A stretch of 64,000 nucleotides of DNA, from positions 62,001-126,000 of the forward strand of contig JAXDDX010000117.1 in NCBI GenBank assembly GCA_034670405.1. The letters are read 5' to 3'. Both the position numbers and the translations under genes were made by a program. Below the pieces are notes generated by a model. That model was not told the DNA's origin. It saw only the letters and a list, made by a program, of their open reading frames with translations, and made no database searches. Every line of letters begins with the position of its first letter. Within the stretch, counting starts at the first letter, position 1. This document shows, piece after piece, positions 32,173-42,957 of this stretch. The DNA comes from Hoplostethus atlanticus (taxonomy: Eukaryota; Chordata; Actinopteri; Trachichthyiformes; Trachichthyidae).

Positions 32173-32847
32173 TGTGGCGGACTGGAGGGAGGGTGGGGGG
32201 AGGCTTAATTGCATCCAGGAGAGAGGTGAGTTAGTGGACTGCTTCTTCCCTGGATCCGGTACCAGCTGCAGCCAGTTGGGACTGATTGCAGCTGGGGCCT
32301 TTTTAACGTGTGTGTGAATGCATGGGTGAGAGCGCGCCAGTGTGAGAGGCTGGCAGAGCGAGTGGAGTTCGGCAGGAGACGGAGTCGAGTCGAGCCAGGA
32401 CTGTCTGGGGAGAGACGAGCCAGCAGCAGCAGTAGCGTCTGAGCGGGGTCCGCGGCTGGAGTGCCGGGATGGAGGTGAGGGCGCGAGCAGCGAACGACGG
32501 AGTGGGAGAGCGGGCGTCCCAAGCCGGCGGCGACCAGCCGAGCTCCGGAGGTTGCAGTCGGGGGCAGCCTGCAAGGGCTGACCAGTCGGGGTTGGGGCGG
32601 GATGCCCCTGGAAGCCTGGCAGGCTGGGGCAGCCTTGGTGCTCCGCGGCTGACCTGCCGGGAGGGAGGAGGTGCGCGCCGAGGAGGACGGCGCTCTTCAC
32701 TGCCGTCAACGCCGGGGAAGACGGCGCCAACTGCCGTCAACACCGGGCCGGGTTTATGGTTAATAAAACGGCCGTGCTGGCCATTTAACTCTCCCCTGCC
32801 TGTGTCTCTGTCTGTCACGGACCCCGGTAATGTGGCACCTTGCCACA
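32173..32847 (+). mobile_element. solo LTR, family TGTGGC...GCCACA (copy C)
   Basis: 675 bp, TGTGGCGGACTGGAGGG to CACCTTGCCACA, with a perfect 5-bp duplication AATAC (32168-32172, 32848-32852). It shares CAGCCTGCAAG, GGCTGACC.GCCGGGA, TAATAAAACGGCC and the CTGTCACGGACCCCGGTAAT end with copy A. The U3-like start differs by insertions (GCATCCAGGAGAGAGG). No internal retroelement genes. Confidence 0.9.
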
Positions 32848-33035
32848 AATACCAAATTTCATCAAAATCTGAGGTGGTCGGGTTTAACTCTTTGGGTGAT
32901 TTGACCCGGAATAACCCCATAAATAAATTACTAAAATGCGCAATGAATATCTCGATATAACGATATGGTCATCTGCCATATTGTACATAAAATGATATTC
33001 GAATATATCGGATATATTCGATACATCGCGCACCA

Positions 33036-33850
33036 CTATCTTGAATAGTCTTGAAAATTATATTGATATCCAGGGATCAGCACTTTCTTGGTTTAGGTCT
33101 TATCTACTTGATAGATCACACCGTGTCTTTTACAACAATATGAAGTCAGAGTGTTGTAATGTGGACTTTGGTGTGCCACAAGGCTCTGTCCTAGGCAAAC
33201 TACTCTTCTCTATCTACATGTAACCACTCGTGACATCATTCGCAAATTCTGATTATGCTATGCTGATGACACTCAAACTTACTCCCTCATTCAAGTTACA
33301 TATTTAAGGAGACTACTAAAACAGTATATTGCCAAGATTTGACCCATACTAACAAAGGCAGACGCAGAAATTTTAGTACATGCCTTTGTATCATCAAGAA
33401 TTGATTATTGCAACGTCCTCTTTCTCAAGTACTTACTGGGCACACTAAAAATCTCCAAATGGTACAGAATGCTGCTGCCAGAATCCTGACCAAAACTAGA
33501 AAATTCAACCACATAACCCCTATACTGTCCTTACTACACTGGCTCCCAATCCAGACCAGGTGTGACAGGTGCTTCCACTTACATATAAATCATTACATGG
33601 GATGGCACAGTCCTACTAAACCATATATAGCGCCACGCACCCTCAGATCATAGGGCGGTGGCTACCTGTCTATATCAGCAGTCAAAAAGAAAACTGCCGC
33701 TAACAGAGCCTTTTCTTACCGGGCTCCCTATCTCTGGAACAGTCTGCCTTTCTCAATCAGAGAGGCAGGCTCTATCGAAATGTTTAAGTCAAGGCTAAAA
33801 ACCTATTTATTCTCTTTATCATTTGACCAAACATAGCCTTGCGCATTCAG
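33036..33850 (+). pseudogene. LINE reverse transcriptase and C-terminal relic
   Basis: Reads GSALSWFRSYLLDRSHRVF, then FGVPQGSVLGKLLFSIYM (RT motif 4-type), YADDTQ at 33259-33276 (the catalytic Asp pair), then after a deletion AFVSSRIDYCNV, ILTKTRKFNHITPILSLLHW and LFILFII. Numerous stops and shifts. Same LINE group as 22.2 and 27.5 kb. It abuts the right arm of the outer inverted repeat. Confidence 0.85.
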
Positions 33851-34643
33851 GGAGTGGCTCAGTCTCTTCTCCGAGTAAGGCTAATGCATATAAAATATCA
33901 CATATATATCTTTAATCCTTAATTATTTGGATGTGTGTTGATGACCCATGGAGAGTGGATGTAGAATGTTAAATGGACTTTAATTGACTAGTGATCTTAC
34001 GGTTGATGATCACCCCACAACGAACAGCCTTGTATGCAATTATTCTATACATTATATAATATCCCTGCTTTATAGCTCTTTACACTGTCTAGCACCAAAT
34101 ATGAGCGTATAAGCAAAGCTTTACGGGTCATATTCAGGGCCAAACACTGTCCAGATATTTACACATAGACAGACACTCTGACATGATACAGAGAGAATTA
34201 TAGGTTTTCACAATCAATACACATACTCTGAAGTCACCTTTGATATGGGTGGTCTAGCGTTTTCGACAAGCTTGCTGTCCACACTAGACCACTAAAAACA
34301 CATTCTTCTTTCCATGGGCATGCGCAGACCACTCGGCCGCTCGCGCTTTGATCAAGTAACAGTTAAACGTCATTGTTTTTGCTGTCTACACTACAATGGG
34401 GGGCCGGCGTTTTCAAATTCATACACTTGGCAGAGCATTTTCGGGTGTTGAAAACGCCAGCATAGTGTGGATGGAAGGCCAAAAACGGAGAGAGAAATAT
34501 ACGTTTTCAAATTTAAACGGCTTAGTGTGGACGTAACCTCAGTGTGACCCTATTGCACAAATGCAAACCAGATCAAACATGAAGTGTGTGTGTACAAGAA
34601 TGTGAGCCAAGAATGAGATGCAACCACAAGGAAAGCACCGGAA

Positions 34644-34680
<37 letters not shown>

Positions 34681-35276
34681 TATTTACCACTGCTCTTATA
34701 TTATATACACACACAGACACTAACACATACATAAAAGCAATGCAGGGAGGAACTGCTGTTATTTACTGAGCAAGACCCAGCTGCTGCAAATCGTATTCAT
34801 TGTTTAATGCTAAATGGCTCACACCTAATAAATTTACAATACAATTACCAGTGCTGCAGAGTGCATGTGCACACAAAAACTGTATGGCTGGGGATGAGAG
34901 ACCGTTAATCCCATTGTATCTCTGGGTTCACCTAAACACTAACAAGCTCCGGGACATTAAATTTAACCTAAGTGATTTTTCTTGCAAGTTGTGTGAGCAC
35001 TATGGGTTAACTAATTCAAAACAAAGTTGAAGCTTTGAACACCCCCCCTCCACCTCCCCTTGACCAGGTAAAAGAAAGAAACACACGCCTACAAGCTTAT
35101 GGTGGTCACCTAGGATGAGGAGGCATAAGGCAGCTTTTCTGCACTAAGTGAAAGATGTCAAGTAAAGTGACAAAGTAGTCTAGCATTTTAAACAACATAT
35201 GGTATAACTTTAGCTGTTCCTTTGTTCCATCTGCAGCAATGCCACAAGTGACATGGTGTTTGTCTGGAAATTGCAG
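33851..35276. other. intergenic with MITE-like block and CA repeat
   Basis: 34240-34540 contains a palindrome-prone block (GTTTTCGACAAGC, CATTTTCGGGTGTTGAAAAC, GTTTTCAAATTTAAACGGC, TTAGTGTGGACG) like fish MITEs ending in ...CGTTTTAGTGTGGACG. A (CA)n microsatellite is at 34647-34676. No gene. Confidence 0.45.
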
Positions 35277-35669
35277 GGACCCACAGACTTGGAGCAGAAG
35301 CACTGTGGCCAGGAACCTGCCCTATGCCTCAGCCGAGGACCATCGTTCCCCCTGTCCTGGCTAGAGGAGGCATACAACTAAAGAGAGGACGTCATGGTAC
35401 TTGGCAGAGCGAGGGAATCTGGGGATGACAACCAGGAGTATCGGTGCCACTTATTGGCAATATGGTGCAATGGTCCAGGGAAACAGACTTGTCATCCCCA
35501 GCTGCTGCATGTGGAGGATCAGGGACCTGATCAGTGGCCTGATCCCCACTGGCTTTATTATATACTGGTTTTATACCTGGTCTATAGCACCTGCCAGTTA
35601 CTGTGGTAGCCCTGCCATTTACACACACAGCTACATGCATCATCAGGGCATCAAACCCTCAGTATGACT
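35277..35669 (+). pseudogene. P2X7 C-terminal-like zinc domain relic
   Basis: An acceptor-like ttgcag precedes GPTDLEQKHCGQEPALC (35277 on), and after a frame change (35401-35664) [31 protein letters not shown] and TGF. This matches the order in the cytosolic C-terminal domain of P2X7 receptors and the many fish P2X7-like proteins: T-x-LE-x-x-C-C..., AYR..., ..(V/I)IPSC.VW.IR..FP...G.Y.GF. One Cys of the first pair is His (KHCG) and the terminal part is scrambled ([11 protein letters not shown]), so the domain is broken. No channel domain is nearby. It may be a retained relic of a mobile P2X7-domain gene. Confidence 0.5.
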
Positions 35670-36423
35670 TTATGATGAAAATTTTAGTAGTTTTTATTTA
35701 TTACCATTATGTATTATTGATTTGTCACTTCAGTTAAATAAAAGTTTAGAACTGTATCTTATTGTTATCAATTCAGTATAGTCGCTGTGAGTTGCATGAA
35801 TGATGAATCACATCTAACTGACAATTCTTCCTACTTGACACTATTTCACACAACTGCAGGGATTAATGGAATCTTAATTGCACACAATCTACGTATATTC
35901 ATATGTTGGGCTAATACACCTCCTTGAGTTTTCATCCTTTAGGATGAAACACACCATTCCTGTTTGCTGAGGTTGCATGAGCACAGCTACACAAGTCATG
36001 GCACTTTCTTTGTCTCCATTTGTCAGGACACATGGTCAGGTAATCTGTCTAGTGCCTTGGAAAGTAGTGTTGCGAGACTTCTGTGCAGATAAACTGATAC
36101 AGTCAGGTTTCAGATACACCAGTCAGATACACCTTGCCCCAATACTGAACCCTCTTTCAAAGTAATTTAGATTTTTTCCTCTTGCCATCTTGATCCAAAA
36201 TCAAGGTCAACTAGGCCTTCTCAGCATTCTTATACATGGCACAGAGCATGATAGCATGTTAATTGCTTAATTGTATCTTGCTGTGCACCTGTATGGAAGC
36301 ATCTGCATTTGTTATGTTTCTCCACTCTCCACTTTATTCAGGTTTTTCCTTTAATTTTCACCCGTCTGTATATATTTTTTTATTAGAAATTTATCACACA
36401 GTTGAAGTTAGTCACAATGAGTG
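35670..36423. other. intergenic, no gene seen
   Basis: AT-rich; a possible polyadenylation signal AATAAAAG at about 35738 lies downstream of the P2X7-like relic. Nothing else recognised. Confidence 0.35.
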
Positions 36424-37815
36424 GCCATGACCATGATTATTAGCACCCTTTGGAACAATTCAAAATCAATTTTGTTGGAGGAAATAGATTCTCATTTGCA
36501 GTGTAATTCAACTCCCCTGTAACAGGTTGCAGGTGCCCACATGGTATGAATGAACCAATTATCCATTTTAAAAGTGATAAAACACTCTGTTCTGCTTCCT
36601 TGGTTATATATCTGAATTTCCAAGGATGTGGTAGTAAGAGGAAAATTGATCTAACGTGATGAAGATTGGTGCGAGCCATTGAAAAAACACCTTGCATGAT
36701 ATCCAAAGATCTCAAGGGTGACCTAGACAGGTCTGGGGTAATGGTTTCAGCCACTACCAAACGCCAGACACTGAACCAAGAAGGGCTTTACAGTTGGAGG
36801 CCCACTGCTGAAAGAGAATCAAAAGATTGATCTTTGCTAAGATCCACCTGGACAAACCTATATCATTCTGGGAAAATGTTCTGTGGACCAATGAATCCAA
36901 ATTAGAGCTCTTTGGCAATGCAAATTAGCGCTTTACAGACAATGAAATTGAGCTTTTAAAGAAAAGAACACATTACATTACAGTCGTTTAGCAGACTTAC
37001 AATAAGTGCATTCAACGTAGGTAGGCAAGAGAACTACTAGTCACTAGAAATCGTGAGTGCATTTCCTTCCTAAACAGGCATCTAAGAGCATAACCAGTGC
37101 TAATTGCAATAAGTTATCTACCTAATTTTCATTTAAACAAATGAGACAAATAAGTGGAGCATATAAGCAAGTGCTAAGACAAGTAAGTGAAACAAATAAG
37201 TAAGTGCTAGGGTCAGGGTAGTATTTCTTCAAGAGGTGGGTTTTCAGCCTGTGACTCTGCTGTCCTGACATCAGTGGGGAGTTCATTCCACCACTATGGG
37301 GCCAAGACCCTACCCTACAATCAAAAACGGTTGAGGTTCCATAATGCTGAGGGACTGCTTTGCTGCCTCGGGTACTGGATGTCCTGAATGTATTAAGGAA
37401 ATCATGAAATCAGAAAATGACCAATCTATTTTGGAGTGAATTGTGCTACCCAGTATCAGAAAACTGGGTGTCAATGTTAGGTCATGGGTCCCCCAGCAGG
37501 ACAATGACCCAAAACACACATCCAAAAGCACCCAGGAATGGTTCAAGATACAAGGTTTGACTATTCTGGAGTGGCCAGTGATGAGTCTTGATCTCAATGC
37601 CATTGAGAACCTATGGCAACACCTGAAATGTGCAGGAATCCTTCAAACATTGAAGAACACAGGCCGTATCTGATCAGATGTTCTTCAAACATTGAACATA
37701 AAAACACAAATAAAACCGAAAGACCGAAAGTTGTTTCAATTTCTAGTTATTTCAAAAGATATTGTACATTATCTGCATAAAATACAAGGGTGGCAATAAT
37801 CTTGGCAAGAACTGT
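36424..37815 (+). mobile_element. Tc1-like transposon relic
   Basis: Imperfect inverted ends (CCATGATTATTAGCACCCTT near 36432; inverse AAGGGTGGCAATAATCTTGG near 37787). The plus strand holds a decayed transposase: RAIEKTPCMISKDLKGDLDR, SGVMVSATTKRQTLN, WTNESKLELFG, then after an inserted repeat QQDNDPKHTSKSTQEWF, ILEWPVMSLDLNAIENLW. The first catalytic Asp is Asn here (WTNES instead of W-S/T-D-E); the later Asp and Glu remain. Stops and shifts throughout. Confidence 0.85.
36967..37313 (+). repeat. ACATTACATTACAGTC repeat inserted in the Tc1 relic
   Basis: Begins ACATTACATTACAGTCGTTT and ends around GGGGCCAAGACCCTACC; it interrupts the transposase between ELFGNAN and the DPKHT motif. Related copies are at 17700-17840 (inverted) and 47383-47445. 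The AGCAGACGCTTTTATCC core is better preserved in the last. Confidence 0.6.
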
Positions 37816-38754
37816 ATACAGTCTATTACCAGTACATGTGACATTTACACTATCTGCAAATGAGTAAAGGTCCAACAGATATCTCAGTCAGCCAATATTA
37901 TCGGTTGATCTAAGATATATTGTATGTGAAAAAAGTGGTATGGCAGCGAGTAGATTCAGACAGTAAAACATATATCCAGCAGAGGGCGCTGTTTACTCAG
38001 TAAACCCTCAGTAAGCAAGCCACAGCAGGAATGCAAACTCATCAGCGGTGAAAAAGGTGACAGACATCAAGATTTCTTTGTCTAGCGTCCAGGGACATGG
38101 TCTCCCAGGCAGATTGTTTTTTTGTTTTTTTTAAATCAGCTTTAAAAATATGGATTTGTAGTATATCATTAAGACAAATCCTAAAATTAATGTAATTTTG
38201 CTGCTACACAAAACTAATATTGCGAGGACTTCAGTTCAGAAAAGGGGCATAAAAAAAGAGAGCAGAGCAGGATCCAAAAGTGTATCAAGTCAAGTGCATC
38301 ACATTCATTAAAAACAAAAGCTGAAATCCTGATATCGTCTCGACAACAGAAGTTTAACTTTTTTCTCCTATATAGAACTTAGGACGTTATCATCCACAAA
38401 GAGTCTATATTCAACAAGTCAGGAAATCATACATTAACGAGTGGAAAATTAACCCCCGTCCTCCTCCTCTTACACCACCTCCCACCTCCTTCTCCACCTC
38501 CTCAAACACCACCTGAGTTACTCTTCCTCCACCTCCTCATTCTTCTACATCTGCTCATGCACTGCCTGCCATACCCTGCTTCACTACCTCCCTTATTCTC
38601 CACCTCCTCACACACCCCCCTCCTTTATCTCCTCATTCTCATACGCCTCCTAAACCAACTCCCTGAACCTCCTCCTCATTCTCAAACACCTCCACATACA
38701 CCATCTCCCTTATCCCTTTCATCCACTTCCTCATACTCTTAACCTCCATATTCA
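37816..38754. other. intergenic, pyrimidine-rich tract
   Basis: 38455-38745 is dominated by CCTCCTCCACC/CATTCTC repeats (degenerate C/T satellite). No gene. Confidence 0.55.
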
Positions 38755-38895
38755 CATATTATTACAATAGGCAATGGTAATGAAGTAGTAGGCACTATTA
38801 CAATAAGTAATGAAGTAGTAGGCACTATTACAATAGGTAATGAAGTAGTACGTTATATTACAATAGGCATTGTCGTAGGAGGTAATATTACAAGA
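38755..38895. repeat. minisatellite, ~30-bp unit
   Basis: About four units of TATTACAATAGG(CAAT)GGTAATGAAGTAGTAGGCAC-type sequence, degenerating to the right (CGTAGGAGGTAATATTAC). Confidence 0.85.
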
Positions 38896-39264
38896 AACTA
38901 AAGATGATAACGCGATACAACGTGAAAACACTGATACAGAGACCAGGCTTATTAAACTGGGAGAATAACGTGGGGATATAAATCTCTGCGTGAAGGACAT
39001 TGATGAATGGGTGATTCAGTGCTTTGTTCAGTCCAAAGCTGTGTTGGTGCTACAGTGTAGAGTGTGACACCACTGACAGCATCTACTGATTGGACCATTA
39101 GAAAAGAAAATGTTCTAGAAATGAACTGGACTAAGTGCTGTATTATAGCTGCAGCATTGGTTGAATTCATCTCTACAACAGGAGGGTAGAGAGGAGAGAG
39201 AATCACATGCTGTCTTGATTTTCATGTTCCTGTTTTCAATGCCTGCCCACACATTTCTATTTCT

Positions 39265-39672
39265 ATGTACTGTGTGTTTAGGAGGGTCCAAGTGTATACA
39301 TGTTTGTTTCTCTTCACAGTGTGGGTTTATTCCCGAGCTCAATACCTACTGCTCCTTTCCATACAGCCTCTTCAGCATCATGGATTATTTGTGAAAGGAT
39401 GGTGTCTCACGTCGGTGGGCCCCCCTGGTGTGGGCCGTGTTCGTACAGATGGTTCTAATTTATTAATTCAATTGATCAGAGACAAGATGACTCATGAATT
39501 ATTAGCTGCTATAGAGGAAGCAGACTTCATCAGAGAGGAGGGTGGACCAACAAACCCAGACCAGGTTCCACCGCCCAGCAAGGCCACTGGATACACATCT
39601 ACATCTCATTTTACATGTAATATCTGCTTTTATTATCACTATCAAGTAGTCGAAATTACTGTTAGCAACTAA
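39265..39672 (+). CDS. unrecognised ORF, possible exon relic
   Basis: An open frame whose right part has protein-like composition: VRTDGSNLLIQLIRDKMTH and ELLAAIEEADFIREEGGPTN, then DQVPPPSKATGY. I do not recognise a family. It ends just before solo LTR copy D. The left part (MYCVFRRVQVYTC...) looks non-coding, so any true exon probably begins near 39390-39450. A transposon origin is possible, but there is no terminal structure to support it. Confidence 0.25.
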   Translation: MYCVFRRVQVYTCLFLFTVWVYSRAQYLLLLSIQPLQHHGLFVKGWCLTSVGPPGVGRVRTDGSNLLIQLIRDKMTHELLAAIEEADFIREEGGPTNPDQVPPPSKATGYTSTSHFTCNICFYYHYQVVEITVSN

Positions 39673-39680
39673 AATGAGAT

Positions 39681-39919
39681 TGTGGGGGACTGGGGAGGGA
39701 GGGGGGTGGTCTTCGGCTGGTCTCAGCGGCTGCGGCCAATTAAAGCTGATTGCAGCTGAGGACTGAGGTGCGTCGGCGAAGGGAGATGGCGTGACCCACG
39801 GCAGTCAACACCGGGCCGGGTTTGTTGGGGATAATAAAACGGCCCTGCTGGCCAGTTAACTCTGACTCCTGCCTTGTCTCTGTCTGTCACGAACCCCGGT
39901 ACGGTGGCAAGTTGCCACA
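39681..39919 (+). mobile_element. solo LTR, family TGTGGC...GCCACA (copy D, internally deleted)
   Basis: 239 bp, TGTGGGGGACTGGGGAGG to AAGTTGCCACA, with a perfect 5-bp duplication GAGAT (39676-39680, 39920-39924). It keeps the first ~75 bp (CAGCGGCTGCGGCCAATTAA) and last ~165 bp (GAGGACTGAGGTGCGTCGGC ... ATAATAAAACGGCC). About 375 bp present in copy A are missing from the middle. Confidence 0.9.
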
Positions 39920-40593
39920 GAGATCATCTAATAATACAAAATAATACATTCTGCTGAGAAGGTTCCTGCACGAAAAAGTACCCAAAAAGGTTCCTGCGGT
40001 GGAAAAACAACTCCTCTCCACCCCTGCTGATTCTCCCTTTCCCTTGCTTATTTACCTCCTTATGCCCTCTCCTCCTTCTCCTCCTCCCTTTCAACTAAGG
40101 TAAATGTTGATTTGTATGTTGGGGGATTAGTGTTTTATATGCCGAGATGTAAATAGGTCAGGTGATTGCAGAGGAGAAGCTTTCTGATTCCTTCAATAGA
40201 TTTTAGAAGTGTTTTGTCATGTATGCTTGTTGCTGTTCTGGGATAAATAAAGTAGCCACCAGGCGACCCATATTCTTATTCCCTGTTCCTCCCCTTCTAC
40301 TAATCTGTTTACCTCTCCCTCCCCTGGTCTCCTTCCCTCCCCTTTGTTCCTTCCATTCCTGTTCTTCTACGTCTTTCTCTCCCATTCCTCCTTCACTTCT
40401 TCTCTGTCCTTCTTACCCTGTAGCCTTCTCTCCTTTTTACTTCATGAAGGTAATGGAATGTGGCAACGTGCTCGGACATGTAGCCAGTGGAATGCAGCTC
40501 TTCCCACACCCCACACCCCCCCCATGGTTACAATAGAGACGGAGGGGTCACGGCAGATTGACCAGGATAGATGCTACAGAACAGTGTTAGCAT
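39920..40593. other. intergenic, pyrimidine-rich
   Basis: CT-rich stretches (CTCCTTCTCCTCCTCCC, CCTCCCCTTCTACTAATC) without a supported gene. Confidence 0.45.
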
Positions 40594-40636
40594 AGCAACA
40601 CACCAGACACACACTCCTCCATAGAGTAAACCTGAC

Positions 40637-40696
<60 letters not shown>

Positions 40697-40950
40697 CCTC
40701 CAGAGTAAACCTGACAACACACACACACACACTACTCCAGAGTAAACCTGACAACACACACACACACACACACACACACTCCTCCAGAGTAAATCTGACA
40801 ACACACACACACACTCCTCCAGAGTAAATCTGACAACACACACACACTCCTCCGGTGTAAATCTAACACACACACACACACACTCCTCCAGAGTAAACCT
40901 GACACCAACACACACACACCAACACACACAAACACACACTGGCACTAGTG
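40594..40950. repeat. compound (CA)n minisatellite
   Basis: Seven units of CTCCTCCAGAGTAAACCTGA followed by variable (CA)n; unit starts near 40614, 40693, 40731, 40779, 40814, 40847 and 40884. Variants AATCTGA and GGTGTAAATCTA occur. On the minus strand it gives Cys-Val-rich frames which are not genes. Confidence 0.95.
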
Positions 40951-41190
40951 AAGCCAATTTTGCTTGCCATTTCCCATAATTCCCAGAGTGTGTCACGGAG
41001 CCATTGGTAAGATTCTGGGTAAGGGACCCACTCAGTCAATCAGATGCTGCTATATGAAACCCAATCAGGAGCGTCAGGTCCATTGTCTGTGACGAATGCT
41101 AAAGGGATGTAAACAAAGGCAACGGGTACGTATACAGATATAAACATGGTGACACGGGTTCTGAACGTGACATTTAGTTACCTGAACATT
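40951..41190. repeat. dispersed repeat Y, copy 2
   Basis: AAGCCAATTTTGCTTGCCAT, TTCCCATAATTCCCAGAGTG, TAAGATTCTGGGTAAGGGAC and ATCAGATGCTGC match 10261-10465 in reverse. The following ATACAGATATAAACATGGTG block resembles 7247. Confidence 0.55.
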
Positions 41191-41506
41191 TTAAAGGGGA
41201 CATATTATGGAAAACGGCTTATTCCTGGCCCTTATACATGTTCCACATGTTACCATTGACCTAAGTAGCTGAGAAAATGTGAAATCTGGAAGTCAACCCC
41301 TTTTTCTGTATTTTCCTTTTTCCAAAAATGGTGTCCAAACGGGGCAAAAACAGGCCGTTTTGGAAAGTAGCCCATTATACGTCATAACGGGCGCTTCTTA
41401 ACATAATCCAACCCCTCTCAGAGCATGCCCACCCCCAGGTGAACAACCACTCCCATTTCTCACGTCTCAAAATGCAGCTCTCGGCAGCGCCGCAAGCCGT
41501 TGCTTA

Positions 41507-41758
41507 TGGTGCATTCCATTGTACTCAGAAATCGATAATTCCGAGTCGGTATTCCTAACTTCCAATCTAAATGTGTTCCAGTGCATCTGCTCGGGAAAAC
41601 ATAATCGCCCGCAGCAAACTCATGTTTGTATGGCAAGTCTCAGAATGTTACAAGCATCTAAAGAGGACCTACATCAACTACTACAGCGCAATTAGTGAAT
41701 AGAATTGGCACATATCACTGTCGGACACCGTTTTTTCCGAGTACAATGGAATGCACCA
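41507..41758. mobile_element. Harbinger-like MITE
   Basis: 252 bp with perfect 18-bp inverted ends TGGTGCATTCCATTGTAC, flanked by TTA on both sides (41504-41506, 41759-41761), the 3-bp TWA target typical of PIF/Harbinger. No ORF. A diverged relative is at 13990-14475. Confidence 0.85.
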
Positions 41759-41789
41759 TTACTTTGCGAACAGTGGCGCTACAACGACA

Positions 41790-41915
41790 ACATGTCTACG
41801 GCCCGATGCCAACTCTCCAGTTGTTCTGTTGTAGGATGCAGGCAGCAACATAGATCCCTGCACAGTCTCCCAACACGCGAAAATGCCAGGACAGAACGGC
41901 AACGTCCCGGCTAGT
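41790..41915 (+). pseudogene. THAP-like zinc finger relic
   Basis: MSTARCQLSSCSVVGCRQQH then RSLHSLPTRENARTERQRPG. The C-x4-C spacing with following H...LP fits the start of a THAP domain (C-x2-4-C...F/L.P). The domain stops early (tag at 41914), before the second C-x2-H pair, so it is truncated. It lies in a TTAA-flanked element, consistent with a Kolobok transposase N-terminus. Confidence 0.45.
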
Positions 41916-42957
41916 TAGCTCGGCTACAGGTAGCTAATTTTTTCTGTGTGTGATGATCACTCCTCGGACTGCTTGAGCAACAGCAGGATTAGCATCTAAA
42001 TTGAAACTTAAAGATGGAGCAATTCATAAGGTACGTGACCCATCTGCAAAATTGTAATCTGTAAGTGTCACCATGTTTTGATTTTATTTGCAAGTTAGTC
42101 TGGTTAGTATATTCGACTGCTGGTTAGCTAATGAGCTAGCGGGGCTAACCACGAGCTTGTTGGGTGTGGAAGAAGTAAGAAAACTAAAGCTAGAGTCAGG
42201 ACACATCTTTTAAAGTTATTGGTTGGAGTCAGGACTCATCTTGAAGGTATTTGTTGGGACCATTGTCTGTTTTATAAGTCTGTCGAACGTGTCCGGCTCG
42301 GTAAACTTTAGCCACCATTAGTACAATCGTGTTTGGTTGTGTGTGCTGCGCTGTTTGGATGCAAATAGGTTGCATATATTGGCTAACTAGCTCAACAAAA
42401 TTGTTAATCCTAGCTTGTCTGCAAGTTGTATTCAATAAGCTTATGGACATGAGCCATAAACAGACCGGCTACAGCAGAGAGTGTCACTCACACACCCACA
42501 TACACAAAACAAACGCACGAAAGTACAATATTACACAGAATTGTTATCATTGAGAAACTAAGTGGAACCGCCTCAGCTGCCTCTTCCCATTCTGGGTCAG
42601 TCTCCGGCTCATCAAACATCAAACATGTACGGTCTCAGTGTTGGTTCTGGAGCGGCCGCCATGGTTATGGTAAATTTCTGCGTCAAGCTTATTTGTTTAC
42701 CTTGCGTAGCATGAGCGCTCTGCTCTCCGCCTCCGCCAAGTGATTGGCCGCCTCACGGCGTGAGTGAGTGCTCATTACATACAACCTCCATGCCCTCAAA
42801 ACAGCCTGTTCTTTACAATGGAGAAAATGACAGACTGAAACACACTACAGAAGCTGGTTTTAGGATTTTTTTTAAATATCAACTTCAAAAACATCTTGTC
42901 AAGACCCCCAGGAACAGTTTTAAATAGCCCAAAATGAGTAAAATACCCCCCCCTTAA

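Larger units (their letters stand above)
29484..33027. repeat. outer inverted repeat pair (about 105 bp arms)
   Basis: 29484-29591 (GATGTATCGAATATATCCGA, TATTCGAATATCATTTTATG, GCAGATGACCATATCGTTAT, GAGATATTCGTTGCGCATTT) is present inverted at 32924-33027 with few changes. Between the arms are the 29972-31960 TIR element and solo LTR copy C. The arms may be ends of one large element or two opposed copies of the same repeat. Confidence 0.65.
41195..42953. mobile_element. Kolobok-like DNA transposon (decayed)
   Basis: Flanked by TTAA on both sides (41191-41194, 42954-42957). Left end AGGGGACATATTATGGAAAA; right end, inverted, GGGGGGGGTATTTTACTCAT, an imperfect TIR. TTAA targets and THAP-bearing proteins are characteristic of Kolobok, and a THAP-like fragment lies inside (41790-41915). 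An insertion at 41507-41758 is a Harbinger-like MITE. No intact transposase. Confidence 0.6.

Noticed and set aside
40594-40950. Possible CRISPR-like array (regular repeats with variable spacers)
   Set aside because: The spacers are (CA)n tracts of varying length and the genome is eukaryotic.
40574-40996. Cys/Val-rich ORFs of 66-140 codons
   Set aside because: Direct translation of the (CA)n minisatellite.
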